Positions 9,503 to 19,059 of a DNA stretch of 64,000 nt are shown one piece after another; the stretch's first letter is position 1, and each line of letters begins with the position of its first letter. Under the pieces are notes generated by a model. It was not told the origin of the DNA. It did not search any database and saw only the letters and a program-made list of their open reading frames with translations. The stretch is from Competibacter_A sp002352125 (lineage in GTDB: Bacteria; Pseudomonadota; Gammaproteobacteria; Competibacterales; Competibacteraceae). The stretch lies in NCBI GenBank assembly GCA_035441325.1, contig DAOROA010000014.1:17956-81955 (forward strand), given 5' to 3'. The position numbers and the translations under genes were made by a program.

Positions 9503-10282
9503 ATGTTCGGGTTGCTGCGGAATTGGTTTCGACGCCGGCGGCTAGAGCGCGCTCGCATCGCCGACGGGGAATGGCGGGCGGCGGTCGCCAGCTTACCGCT
9601 GCTGGAAGGCTTGCGCCCAACAGAACTGGAGCGGCTGCGGAATCTGGCGACGCTGTTTCTGGACGAGAAAGCGCTGGAACCGGCCGGCGGGTTGGAGCTG
9701 GTGCCGGGGATGGGACCGGTCATTGCCGCCCAGGCCTGCCTGCCGATTCTCGAACTGGGGCTGGATTACTACCGGGGTTGGAGTTCGGTGGTCCTCTATC
9801 CCGGAGGTTTCCTCGCCCGTCACGAGTACACCGATCCGATGGGTTTGGTGCACAGCGTTCACCGTCCGCTGATCGGTGAAGCTTGGGAGCGCGGGCCGGT
9901 GATTTTGTCCTGGGCCGATATCGCGGACGCATTGAACGAGCCGGGCCCGAATGTGGTGATTCACGAAATGGCCCACAAGCTGGATATGTTGACCGGCGAG
10001 GTCAATGGCTTGCCGCCCTTGCACCGGGGCATGTCGGTGCGGGACTGGAGCTGCGCCTTCAACGCGGCTTACCAAAGTCTGTGCCGGGAGGTGGACCGGG
10101 GCCGACCAACGGCGTTGGACCCTTACGCCGCCGATAGCCCTGGCGAATTTTTCGCTGTGGTCAGCGAAGCGTTTTTCGAAACGCCTGAAGTGGTAAACGA
10201 GGTTTACCCGGACGTTTACCGGCAACTCCAAGCGTTTTACAAGCAGGACCCGCTGATTCGGTTGGGCAAACAACAGCCTTGA
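9503..10282 (+). CDS. mtfA: MtfA-type zinc peptidase (M90 family)
   Basis: 259 residues. The zinc motif HEMAH is in VVIHEMAHKLDM, followed by the glutamate-rich helix SPGEFFAVVSEAFFE that supplies the third ligand in MtfA. Length and domain order match E. coli MtfA, a cytoplasmic gluzincin that binds the repressor Mlc and modulates the glucose phosphotransferase system. Here no mlc or ptsG is nearby, so the partner is unknown. The ATG at 9503 was chosen because residues after it (FGLLRNWFRRRR) match the family N-terminus. Confidence 0.85.
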   Translation: MFGLLRNWFRRRRLERARIADGEWRAAVASLPLLEGLRPTELERLRNLATLFLDEKALEPAGGLELVPGMGPVIAAQACLPILELGLDYYRGWSSVVLYPGGFLARHEYTDPMGLVHSVHRPLIGEAWERGPVILSWADIADALNEPGPNVVIHEMAHKLDMLTGEVNGLPPLHRGMSVRDWSCAFNAAYQSLCREVDRGRPTALDPYAADSPGEFFAVVSEAFFETPEVVNEVYPDVYRQLQAFYKQDPLIRLGKQQP

Positions 10283-10452
10283 AATATTGGACGCGCGTTC
10301 CCGAAGGTTGCCGCCAAATGGTTTTTCGGCCCAATCGCCTGGAGAGCTACCACAGCGTGCTCCCCTCCGCTCAACATCAGGCCGGTTATTGCCGTCAGCC
10401 GATCCAACGCGATAAGCCGGAATCCGGTTTTCCGGATTCCGGTTGCATCGGC

Positions 10453-12582
10453 TTATGCCAAATACACCCGCTCCAATGCCCCGCGCGAGATGTTGCCCTT
10501 GCCGTCCTCGGCCTCGATGTAATAGCGCACGTCGCCTGCGCCGACCGGCAGCTTGGCGGTGAAGTAATGCGCCGTGATGGCTGCGCCGGTCTGCGACGGA
10601 TACGGGCCGTTGTCGGTCATCGCGATGCGGGTTTCGCCCGTGGCGGCCCGCAGCACCAGCGTCACCCGCTTCAAGCCGCTGATGTCGTGGACGAAGGTAT
10701 GCACCGTGCCCTCGCGCGGCGCATCGAGCAGGCAGCCCTGACCCCAGCGTTTGCCGCCCGGATTTTCCGGCGTGACCCACGGGGCGAAAATGGTCGGGCC
10801 GGTGCGATCCTTGCCGGCGGCGAGCAGCGCGTCCACCTCGCTTTTGACCATGCCGTAACCGGTGTTAGCAGCGTTGGTCACCTGCTGATCCCAAACATGT
10901 TGCCCGGTCCAGTACCAGTAGCAACTGGTTTCGGCGGTCAGCATCAGCCGGCTGATGTCGTCCAGCCACGGCTTGCCGGGCATGGCATCTTCCAGGGCGT
11001 GTACCACGTTCTGGAACGCCGTCAGCACCGCCCAGGAATTCAGGTCGGGCGAGTAGGGCTGGTCGTAGCGGCTGAACCACTTCATGAATTGCGGATCGCC
11101 GTTGTCGGCGCCGGCCCAGGAGCCGGGTTCGATATGCACGGCCTGCGCTGGATCGGGCGGGAAGCGGTCCAGATAATCGTGAACCGTGGTCAGTTCGAAG
11201 CGCGGATCGCCTTGTAGCCACTGCACCAGTTGTCCGGTGTTGTGGTTGTAATAGCTGTCTGCGCCGCCGCCGTGGTTGTCGCCGTCGGAGTGCAGCAGAA
11301 AGAACGGCGGGTGCTTCGGGTCGAAGGCGCCGGTATCGACGATCTGGTTGTAGACCTGCCCCAGCACATCGGGATATTGCAGCGCGCCGAAGCCGCCCCG
11401 CGCGTCTTCGTTGCCGATATAGCGTTCTGCCGGCACCGCGATGATTTTATGGATCTGGCCGTCCGGGTCTTCGTATTGCACGTATTCGGGTTTGAGCAGG
11501 CTGGGCGAAATCTTCGAACCGGCCCAAATGTTGCGCAGTTGCAGCCAGTCGTTGACCGGCGGGTTGACCTGCTCGGCGGGATTGGGTGGCAGCATGCCTT
11601 CGTTGATGCCGGCGTAGGGATAGTCCTGGCACGCCCGGAAGCGGTGGATGGAATCGTAGATGACCGCCTTGACCCCGGCCTGATTCAGCGCCGGAATCAT
11701 GCGGACGTGGAAAGCGGTTTCCGGCGGGAACATCACGCTGGATGCCTCGACGCCGAACGCGGCACGAATGATGCCCCGATGCCATTCCACTTGCTTGACG
11801 ATGTTGCGGGCCGGGGTCAAGGCCATCAGCGGGTGGAAGAAGCCGAAGGCCACGAAATCCACGCGCGGGTGGCCCAGCACCGTTTTTTCCTGAGCGACGG
11901 CGCGCAGTTCGTTGTTCCAACCGCCGAAGCATCCTCCGCATAAGCCGTCGGCGGCGCAACGATCCAGTTGTTCGATCAGCGAACCGCTCCAACTGGTTGA
12001 CAGCCCGGCGTGAGGCAGGCCGCCGCCGGCGTACTGGCGCACGGCGGTCGGGATGAAATGGGTGTAAGGTCCGCCGCGCGCCCCGAAGATCGAGTCCTTC
12101 TCGCCGTCCCAGTACAACCGGTCGGTGGCGTTGTAGTAGGGCTGGTGCATGTGTTTGTGAATGCCGAAATACAGCTTGACCGGCGCGTCGCCCGGCCCGG
12201 CCGCCACCCGGATGACCGGCTTGGCCTTGGCGTTCGGCGCGATCCGCAACGGGCGAAACTCTTTGATCCAGTCGCCGCCGCCGGATTGGCGAATATCGGC
12301 CTTGCGGCAGCCTTCCACCTGCACGTTGATGGTGTTGGGCCACAGCAGTCCGGCCGGAACGCTGGCGGTGTAGGTGTATTCGCCGCCGCTGCCGGCGCTG
12401 GCTTGGATCGCCTCGCCCTTGATCAGGTGCTGCCCGTCTGGCGCGTGTAGGATCACTTGCGGAAACGGCACCGTTCCGTCGGTGACGAAATTGATCGTAA
12501 AGGCCGGATTCTTGCCCGATTCATCGCATTGCAGCGCTTCGGGCAGATCGATTCGCAAAATGCGGGTGAAAACGTCAGCCAT
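10453..12582 (-). CDS. Glycoside hydrolase family 57 protein
   Basis: 709 residues from the ATG of MADVFTRILRIDLPEAL. The N-terminal 150 residues look like a beta-sandwich carbohydrate-binding part. The catalytic barrel begins with LYFGIHKHMHQPYY, the HxHQP motif of GH57, and continues with FHPLMAL and MFPPETAFHVRM, where a family acidic residue lies. The C-terminal domain is again beta-rich (YYIEAEDGKGNISRGAL). GH57 enzymes act on alpha-glucans as amylases, branching or transferase enzymes, so a role in glycogen turnover is plausible. It is divergent from pyruvate kinase. Exact specificity is not resolvable by eye. Confidence 0.82.
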   Translation of the reverse strand: MADVFTRILRIDLPEALQCDESGKNPAFTINFVTDGTVPFPQVILHAPDGQHLIKGEAIQASAGSGGEYTYTASVPAGLLWPNTINVQVEGCRKADIRQSGGGDWIKEFRPLRIAPNAKAKPVIRVAAGPGDAPVKLYFGIHKHMHQPYYNATDRLYWDGEKDSIFGARGGPYTHFIPTAVRQYAGGGLPHAGLSTSWSGSLIEQLDRCAADGLCGGCFGGWNNELRAVAQEKTVLGHPRVDFVAFGFFHPLMALTPARNIVKQVEWHRGIIRAAFGVEASSVMFPPETAFHVRMIPALNQAGVKAVIYDSIHRFRACQDYPYAGINEGMLPPNPAEQVNPPVNDWLQLRNIWAGSKISPSLLKPEYVQYEDPDGQIHKIIAVPAERYIGNEDARGGFGALQYPDVLGQVYNQIVDTGAFDPKHPPFFLLHSDGDNHGGGADSYYNHNTGQLVQWLQGDPRFELTTVHDYLDRFPPDPAQAVHIEPGSWAGADNGDPQFMKWFSRYDQPYSPDLNSWAVLTAFQNVVHALEDAMPGKPWLDDISRLMLTAETSCYWYWTGQHVWDQQVTNAANTGYGMVKSEVDALLAAGKDRTGPTIFAPWVTPENPGGKRWGQGCLLDAPREGTVHTFVHDISGLKRVTLVLRAATGETRIAMTDNGPYPSQTGAAITAHYFTAKLPVGAGDVRYYIEAEDGKGNISRGALERVYLA

Positions 12583-12789
12583 TGAAAACCTCACGTTGGT
12601 TTGTTTTGCACGAATCAGTTTAATCAAGCTGGCGCGAATTGCCGGCCGAACTGCCGATTGCCCAAACCTCTCGTGCAAATTGCGTTGAGGGTGGCGGTCG
12701 CATCCTTTACACTCCCCGTGTTCAAAATAAAAATAACCGATTGATTGTTTTGATTTAATGAACCATTTCGACCGGGGACGATATCCGAT

Positions 12790-14265
12790 ATGGCGAAAAT
12801 CATGAAGTTCACCAAAATTGTGGCGACACTGGGGCCGAATTCCAGGAGTCCAGAAATAGTCGAAGGCTTGCTCAGGGAAGGCGCGGACGTGATTCGGCTG
12901 AACTTCTCTCACGGTAATCATGAGGATCACGCCTTATCGGTGCGGTTGGTGCGGGAAGCCGCCAAAAAGCTGAATCGATACATCGCCATTTTTCAGGATT
13001 TACAGGGCCCGAAGATCCGGCTCGGCCAGTTGGATGGCGAATTTCTGGAGGTGGCGGGCGGCGAGATGCTGGTACTGACGACCGAGGATGTGGTCGGCGG
13101 CGTCCACGATGGCGTCAAGAAAATCGCCATCGACTACCGTAGTCTGCACCAGGAGGTGAAGCCGGGTGACCGGATATTGATCGACGATGGATTGTTCGAG
13201 TTTACGGTCATGCGGATCGAGGGGCACGAGATATTCGTGCAGGTGGTCAACGGTGGCCGTCTGAAACCGCGCAAGGGCGTCAACCTGCCCAACGTCAAGC
13301 TAAGGATCTCGGCGATCACCGACAAGGACCGCGCCGATTTACAATTCGCCTACGATCACGGTCTGGATTACGTGGCGCTGTCGTTCGTCCGGGACGCCGA
13401 CGATGTCAAGGAGTTGATCGATCACATGCTGACCACCCACGGCCGCAAGATTCCGATCATCGCCAAGATCGAAAAACCGGAAGCGTTCCGGCACATCGAC
13501 GGCATCATTCATGTGGCCGACGCGATCATGGTGGCGCGCGGCGATCTGGGCGTGGAAACCTCGCCCCAGGATGTGCCGCTGATGCAGAAGACCATCATCC
13601 GCCTGTGCAACATCACCGGTAAGCCGGTGATTACCGCCACTCAGATGTTGGAATCGATGATCAACAACCCTCGTCCGACCCGTGCCGAGGCCAACGATGT
13701 CGCCAACGCCATCTTGGACGGGACCGACGCGGTGATGCTGTCGGCGGAAACCGCCGCCGGCCAATATCCGGTCGAAGCGGTGCGGATGATGAAAAATATC
13801 GCCCTCAGCGTCGAGGCCAGCGACATTTTTAGAACGTTGATGCGCAACAACGTATTGACCCAGGAAGAATTGCTGGCCAAAGCCTGCTTGCGGATCGAGG
13901 ACGCTGTGCATTTCACCACCATGGATTTGGCCGACAAGGTGTGCGCCCGCTATATCGTTAGTTTTACCAATAGCGGATCCAGCGTGCTGGGTCTGGCCAA
14001 ATGCCGGCCACTGGCGCCGCTGATCGCCTTTAGCTCGAAACCGGCCACGCTGCGCAAGCTGGCGCTGATCTGGGGTGTGACGCCATTGCAACTGGGTTCC
14101 GTGGTCACATCGGTGGATGATCTGTTGGCGGCGGCCACTGAATTCCTCCTCAACAAAGGAATGGTGGAGGAGGGAGTGATCGTGGTGTTTAGCGCCGGCG
14201 TGCCGGTCGGCGTGTCCGGCGGCACGAACATGATCAAGGTGGTCAAGGTCGAAAGATCGGATTGA
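12790..14265 (+). CDS. pyk: Pyruvate kinase
   Basis: 491 residues. It has TKIVATLGPNSR at the start, IRLNFSHG, DLQGPKIR, the active-site signature IIAKIEKPEAF followed by VARGDLGVE, and TQMLESMINNPRPTRAE. Conversion of phosphoenolpyruvate and ADP to pyruvate and ATP is certain from these residues. The length is typical of the PykA/PykF families, with a C-terminal allosteric domain. An alternative ATG lies 12 bases downstream (MKFTK). It is divergent from the GH57 gene, a pairing that fits glycogen-glycolysis flux. Confidence 0.95.
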   Translation: MAKIMKFTKIVATLGPNSRSPEIVEGLLREGADVIRLNFSHGNHEDHALSVRLVREAAKKLNRYIAIFQDLQGPKIRLGQLDGEFLEVAGGEMLVLTTEDVVGGVHDGVKKIAIDYRSLHQEVKPGDRILIDDGLFEFTVMRIEGHEIFVQVVNGGRLKPRKGVNLPNVKLRISAITDKDRADLQFAYDHGLDYVALSFVRDADDVKELIDHMLTTHGRKIPIIAKIEKPEAFRHIDGIIHVADAIMVARGDLGVETSPQDVPLMQKTIIRLCNITGKPVITATQMLESMINNPRPTRAEANDVANAILDGTDAVMLSAETAAGQYPVEAVRMMKNIALSVEASDIFRTLMRNNVLTQEELLAKACLRIEDAVHFTTMDLADKVCARYIVSFTNSGSSVLGLAKCRPLAPLIAFSSKPATLRKLALIWGVTPLQLGSVVTSVDDLLAAATEFLLNKGMVEEGVIVVFSAGVPVGVSGGTNMIKVVKVERSD

Positions 14266-14358
14266 GGTGATTTGAACCTTGCCAAAGGTGGCGAGGAATA
14301 CGGGTTATCGCCACGCCTCACGATGAGGGGTGGGATAACGGCTGTTCGGGAGGTGCCA

Positions 14359-15444
14359 ATGAATGCGTCGATGCCGATCGATCAGCGTACCGATAATGAT
14401 CGTTGGCGGTCTGCTTCATGGCTGTGTGGCCTGCTCAGCGCGATTTTGCTGATCGCCGGTAGCGCAATCTCGGTGTGGTCCGCCCCAGCGTCCGACCCGC
14501 AAGCCGGTGTGAGCGCCGCGATGGAGGAGCCGATCGCGCCCCTGCCGCTCGCCAGTTCCGAAAATCCGGCCAAGGTGGCACTGGGCGAGCGCCTGTTCGG
14601 CGATGTCCGCCTTTCGCGGGATCGTTCGATGTCCTGCGCCACCTGCCACCGGTTCGACCGGGGTGGCGCGGATGGTTTGCCCGTGGCCAAACGAGCCGAC
14701 GGCACGTTGTTGGCGCACAATACGCCAACGATCTTTAACGCCGGATTCAATTATTTTTACAACTGGGACGGATCGACGGAGACCTTGGAAGCTCACGCCG
14801 AGAGGTTGATGCTCAACCCCGACGTGATGGATGCGGATTGGCCCGAATTGCTCGGGCGCTTGCGAGCCGACCCGTCTTACGATGCGGGGTTCAAGGCCGC
14901 GTATCCAAGCGGACTCAACAAGATCAGCGTGTTGGACGCTATAGCGGCCTACGAGCGTTCCCTCGTTACACCTAATTCCCGTTTCGATCAGTACCTGCGC
15001 GGCCAGCGGGACGCCCTCACCGAAGCGGAGCGGCACGGCTACCAGTTGTTCAAGTCCTACGGTTGCGTCGCCTGCCATCAAGGGATGAACATCGGGGGCA
15101 ACATGTTTCAGCGGTTCGGCATCTTCCCGTATTTTCGCCCGCCGGCCGATGCCAACAAATCCGGTGGCAGGGTTGATTTCGGGCGTTTTCAGGTCACCCG
15201 GATCGAGCGCGACCGCCACGTATTTCGCGTGCCCAGCCTGCGCAATGTCGCGCTGACCGCCCCATATTTCCACGACGGACAAGCCGCTACCCTGGAGTCG
15301 GCCGTGGACACCATGGCTCAGGTCCAGTTAGGCAAAACGCTTACACCCGAAGAAATTGGGTTGATCGTGCATTTTCTCCATACCCTGACCGGAGAATATC
15401 GGGGCCAACCGCTGGTGACGCCGGCGCCGGGAACACTTGAATGA
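14359..15444 (+). CDS. Di-heme cytochrome c peroxidase (CcpA/MauG superfamily), exported
   Basis: 361 residues. The ATG is placed directly behind GGGAGG. An N-terminal hydrophobic stretch at about residues 20-40 (WLCGLLSAILLIAGSAISVW) is a signal anchor or signal peptide. Two c-type heme motifs are visible: CATCH in SMSCATCHRFDRGG and CVACH in YGCVACHQGMN, with KIAVALGERLFGD-like opening of the family (KVALGERLFGD). Periplasmic reduction of hydrogen peroxide with electrons from a small c-type cytochrome is the family role. Its stop overlaps the start of the histidine kinase (ATGA), so the kinase/regulator pair is probably functionally tied to it. Confidence 0.87.
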   Translation: MNASMPIDQRTDNDRWRSASWLCGLLSAILLIAGSAISVWSAPASDPQAGVSAAMEEPIAPLPLASSENPAKVALGERLFGDVRLSRDRSMSCATCHRFDRGGADGLPVAKRADGTLLAHNTPTIFNAGFNYFYNWDGSTETLEAHAERLMLNPDVMDADWPELLGRLRADPSYDAGFKAAYPSGLNKISVLDAIAAYERSLVTPNSRFDQYLRGQRDALTEAERHGYQLFKSYGCVACHQGMNIGGNMFQRFGIFPYFRPPADANKSGGRVDFGRFQVTRIERDRHVFRVPSLRNVALTAPYFHDGQAATLESAVDTMAQVQLGKTLTPEEIGLIVHFLHTLTGEYRGQPLVTPAPGTLE

Positions 15445-17537
15445 CCGCTCCTTGGAGGCCGATCCCGATCTTCGCGGGATTGCTGTTGTTGCTGACTTAT
15501 TTTCTGTTGCAGAGCGAAAGCCCGGATTTGGCGCTGCGAGCGCGGATGAGCCAAGCCCTCGATGCGTTCGAGCTGCACGATACCGCGCTCGACCGCGACG
15601 TGCTGCTAGTGCGCGCCGGCTTGCTGACTTATTACGATTCTTTGGCCGTCGCCAGTCGCGACGTGTTGCGCGCGGCCACCGACTTGCAGCGAGGAATCCA
15701 AACCGCCTCCATCGAAGCCGCTCGCTTGCTTGGCCCGCAAGCTGACGCCTTGACCGAAGCGGCGCGGCAAAAAACGACCGTAGTCGAGTATTTCAAATCC
15801 GACAACGCCTTGCTGCGTAACTCGCTCGCCTACGTCGTCCAAGCCGCACAGGCGCTCCGCGCCAAGGCGACGGTTGCCGAGGAGCAATCGGTGGCGGCCG
15901 AGGTCGGTGCACTGACGACTTTGTTGCTGCGATTTATCCAGAGGCCAGAGCCCGAGTTGGGCAAGGCCATCGAATCGCTGCTTGGCCGCCTGCCCGACAT
16001 TCCCCAGTTTCAAACCGATTTGCGGACCTTGGCCGCGCACGGGCGGCTCATCGTGCAGGTGTTGCCGCGAGTCGATACCGAATTGCGGCAAGTGACCCAA
16101 GGTCCGGCCATGGCCCAGGCGCAGTCTTTGCGAGATGCGATGCTGCGTCATTACGGTCGGGCCGAAGTGCGCGCCCAGATCTTTCGGGTTCTGCTGTACG
16201 CGGTCGCCGTTCTGCTATTGGGTTACTTGGGGTATCTCTTTGCTCGCTTGCAACGCAACGCTCGCGCCCTGCGCGGGGTCAACGAGGATTTACGCCTGGA
16301 AATGGCCGAACACCAGCGGGCGGAGGCGGCCTTGCGGGCCAGCGAAGAGCGTTTGCGCGCCATCACCGAATCGGCCAGGGAAGCGATCATTTCCATCGAT
16401 AGTGCGGGGATGGTCGTGTCCTGGAATGCCGGCGCTACGGCCATGTTCGGCTATCCGCCCGAAGAGGCGCTCGGCTCTCCGTTCACGAATCTGATGGCCG
16501 CTTCGCATCGGGAAACATATGCCAGGATGCGGGCGGAGTGGGCCGTCAATGGAGATTGCCGGTCGAGCGGCGCCACGACCGAATTGAACGGCGCGCGCCA
16601 GAACGGCGAGGAGTTTCCGCTGGAGATGTCCTTGTCGAGCTGGCACACGGCGCAAGGCGCTTTCGTGACGGGCATCATCCGCGATCTGACCGAACGCAGG
16701 CGCTTGGAGGAAAAAACCCGCCAGCAGGAATTGCAGCTCATTCAGGCGAGCAAAATGACCGCCTTGGGAACCTTGGTATCCGGGGTCGCGCACGAGATCA
16801 ACAATCCCAACCAACTGGTGCTGTTGAACGCCCGGCTGCTGGCGGACGTATGGGGCGACGCGGCGGCCATCCTGAACGAACACGCGCAGGAGCAAGGCGA
16901 TTTTTCGCTCGGCGGGTTGCCTTACCGAGAGATGCAAGCCAGCGTACCCGCTCTGATCGACGACCTGCGCGACGGTGCGCGGCGCATCGAGGCCATCGTC
17001 GGCGACCTGAAGGATTTCGCCCGACCGGGCGGGCAGGGTGCGCAGACCGAGTTTTCGCTCAACGACGCCGCGCGCCGCGCCGCGCGCCTGCTCGCCCACC
17101 CGATCAACAAGAAAACCGCGCGCTTTCAAATCGAGCTCGCCGACGACGTGCCCCCGGTGAAAGGCTATCCCCAACAGATCGAGCAGGTCATCGTCAATTT
17201 GGTGGGGAATGCTCTGGACGCTTTGCCCGACCCCAGCCGGGGGATCACGGTTTCTACCCGCTGGCAAGCGGACGAGCGTTGCGTCGTGCTGGACGTGCGC
17301 GACGAAGGAGTTGGCATCGCCCAGGAACACTTGGCGCGGCTGTGCGATCCTTTTTTCACCACCAAAAGCGGCAGCGGCGGCACCGGTCTAGGGTTGGCTA
17401 TTTCCTCTGAACTGGTGCGCGCCCACGGCGGCCGCTTACTTTTCGAGTCGGAGTTGGGCCGGGGTACGCTGGCGCGAGTCGCCCTGCCGCCCGCCGCCGA
17501 CCTGCCGCCGGTTCGCCCCCCGCCCGCTTCGGAGTGA
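15441..17537 (+). CDS. DAHL/PAS sensor histidine kinase
   Basis: 698 residues. One membrane helix lies near residues 8-26. A long all-helical extracytoplasmic region follows (ALDAFELHDTALDRDVLLVR and ALRAKATVAEEQ), resembling the DAHL sensor domain. A second helix is at about 250-270 (LLYAVAVLLLGYLGYLFARL). Then come a PAS domain at about 305-430, the phospho-acceptor His in SGVAHEINNPNQ, and an ATPase domain with NLVGNALDAL, DEGVGI and GGTGLGLAIS. All kinase boxes are intact. It overlaps the peroxidase stop by 4 bases and is followed at once by its likely partner regulator. Ligand unknown. Confidence 0.9.
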   Translation: MTAPWRPIPIFAGLLLLLTYFLLQSESPDLALRARMSQALDAFELHDTALDRDVLLVRAGLLTYYDSLAVASRDVLRAATDLQRGIQTASIEAARLLGPQADALTEAARQKTTVVEYFKSDNALLRNSLAYVVQAAQALRAKATVAEEQSVAAEVGALTTLLLRFIQRPEPELGKAIESLLGRLPDIPQFQTDLRTLAAHGRLIVQVLPRVDTELRQVTQGPAMAQAQSLRDAMLRHYGRAEVRAQIFRVLLYAVAVLLLGYLGYLFARLQRNARALRGVNEDLRLEMAEHQRAEAALRASEERLRAITESAREAIISIDSAGMVVSWNAGATAMFGYPPEEALGSPFTNLMAASHRETYARMRAEWAVNGDCRSSGATTELNGARQNGEEFPLEMSLSSWHTAQGAFVTGIIRDLTERRRLEEKTRQQELQLIQASKMTALGTLVSGVAHEINNPNQLVLLNARLLADVWGDAAAILNEHAQEQGDFSLGGLPYREMQASVPALIDDLRDGARRIEAIVGDLKDFARPGGQGAQTEFSLNDAARRAARLLAHPINKKTARFQIELADDVPPVKGYPQQIEQVIVNLVGNALDALPDPSRGITVSTRWQADERCVVLDVRDEGVGIAQEHLARLCDPFFTTKSGSGGTGLGLAISSELVRAHGGRLLFESELGRGTLARVALPPAADLPPVRPPPASE

Positions 17538-17566
17538 AAAGTCGTACCGAGGAGGTTGTGTACCCA

Positions 17567-19003
17567 ATGGCCTATATCACGTCGCATCAATTGCCGGTTT
17601 TGCTGGTGGATGACGAGCTGCCTTTGCTGCGTAGCGCGAGCTTGTTGCTACGGGCTTCAGGTATCTCGGACGCGCTCACCCTGGAAGACAGCCGGGCCGT
17701 GCTGCCGCTGCTGGCGGAGCGGCCGGTTGGCGTTCTGGTGCTCGACTTGACCATGCCGCATCTCTCCGGGCAGGCGTTGCTGGAGCGGGTCACGACGGAT
17801 TACCCCGACGTTCCGGCTATCGTGATGACGGCGACCAACGATCTGGATACCGCCGTGCAGTGCATGAGGATGGGCGCCATCGATTATCTGGTCAAACCGG
17901 TCGAAAGCAACCGGCTGGTTTCGTCGGTGCGGCGAGCGTTGGAAATCCGCGCCTTGCGGGCAGAGGTGCTTTCCCTGAAGGACAGTCTGCTGATGGCTGT
18001 ACCCCACAATCGGGAGGCGTTCGCGGAAATCATCACTCAGAGCAAGACGATGGCAGCCATTTTTCGCTACGTGGAAGCGGTGGCGCCCTCGCCGCAGCCG
18101 GTGCTGGTCACCGGCGAAACCGGTGCCGGCAAGGAGCTGATCGCGCGGGCGCTGCATCGGCTGTCGGGCCGGACGGGCGAATTCGTCGCGGTCAACGTGG
18201 CGGGGTTGGACGATACCGTGTTCGCCGATACGCTATTCGGTCACGCCAGAGGGGCGTTCACCGGCGCTGATCGGGCCAGGGATGGACTGGTCACCAACGC
18301 GGCCGACGGTACCCTGTTCCTCGACGAAATCGGCGATCTTTCCGTGCCCTCACAGGTCAAGTTGTTGCGGCTGCTTCAAGAAGGAACCTACTATCCGTTA
18401 GGGGTGGATCGACCGCGCCAGTGCCGCGCTCGCATCGTGGTGGCCACCAATTACGATGTCGCCGAACGGGTCAAGGCCGGATCGTTCCGCAAGGATTTGT
18501 ACTACCGGCTGCGGACTCATCATGTTCATCTTCTGGCGCTGCGCGAACGCTTGGAGGATATCCCATTGCTGGTCAACCATCTGCTGGAGAAAGCTGCCCA
18601 CGCTTTGCATAAGCCGCCACCAACTCCACCGCTGGAGCTCTACCGGCTGCTGAAAACCTACAGCTTTCCCGGCAACGTGCGCGAACTGGAAGCGATGATT
18701 TTCGACGCCGTCGCCCTCCACCAAGGCGGCACTTTGTCCCTGCAAAGCTTCAAGGCGGCGATGGGCGCCGGGCCGCTGCTGGCCGAGGAAATGAATCGGC
18801 CGGCGGATTTGGCGGGGCTGCTGGCTACCGAGCGGTTGCCCACGCTGGACGAGGCCGAGGAGGCGCTGGTCCAGGAGGCATTGCGGCGCGCAGACGGCAA
18901 CCAGGGCATGGCGGCCGGAATGTTGGGTCTGTCGCGACAAGCGTTGAACAAGCGGCTGATGCGACGCAAGGAGCGCGATTCATCGACCGGCGAGGATGGG
19001 TAG
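17567..19003 (+). CDS. Sigma-54-activating response regulator (NtrC family)
   Basis: 479 residues from the ATG behind GAGGAGG; an in-frame GTG at 17534 overlaps the kinase stop and is a less likely start. The receiver domain has VDDE and the phospho-acceptor Asp in VLVLDLTMPHLSG. The AAA+ domain has Walker A GETGAGKE, an intact GAFTGA loop in ARGAFTGADRAR, Walker B GTLFLDEIGDL, and a Fis-type helix-turn-helix at the end (GNQGMAAGMLGLSRQALNKR). It should activate sigma-54 promoters in response to the adjacent kinase. Its target is unknown; the peroxidase operon is a candidate. Confidence 0.92.
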   Translation: MAYITSHQLPVLLVDDELPLLRSASLLLRASGISDALTLEDSRAVLPLLAERPVGVLVLDLTMPHLSGQALLERVTTDYPDVPAIVMTATNDLDTAVQCMRMGAIDYLVKPVESNRLVSSVRRALEIRALRAEVLSLKDSLLMAVPHNREAFAEIITQSKTMAAIFRYVEAVAPSPQPVLVTGETGAGKELIARALHRLSGRTGEFVAVNVAGLDDTVFADTLFGHARGAFTGADRARDGLVTNAADGTLFLDEIGDLSVPSQVKLLRLLQEGTYYPLGVDRPRQCRARIVVATNYDVAERVKAGSFRKDLYYRLRTHHVHLLALRERLEDIPLLVNHLLEKAAHALHKPPPTPPLELYRLLKTYSFPGNVRELEAMIFDAVALHQGGTLSLQSFKAAMGAGPLLAEEMNRPADLAGLLATERLPTLDEAEEALVQEALRRADGNQGMAAGMLGLSRQALNKRLMRRKERDSSTGEDG

Positions 19004-19059
19004 AACCTTACGAAAATGAGGTCCTACCAGGGATCCTTTCGCGGCGGAAGAAACGCCCC

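Noticed and set aside
10279..11217. 312-codon plus-strand frame opposite the GH57 gene
   Set aside because: Shadow of the GH57 coding sequence with no domain features.
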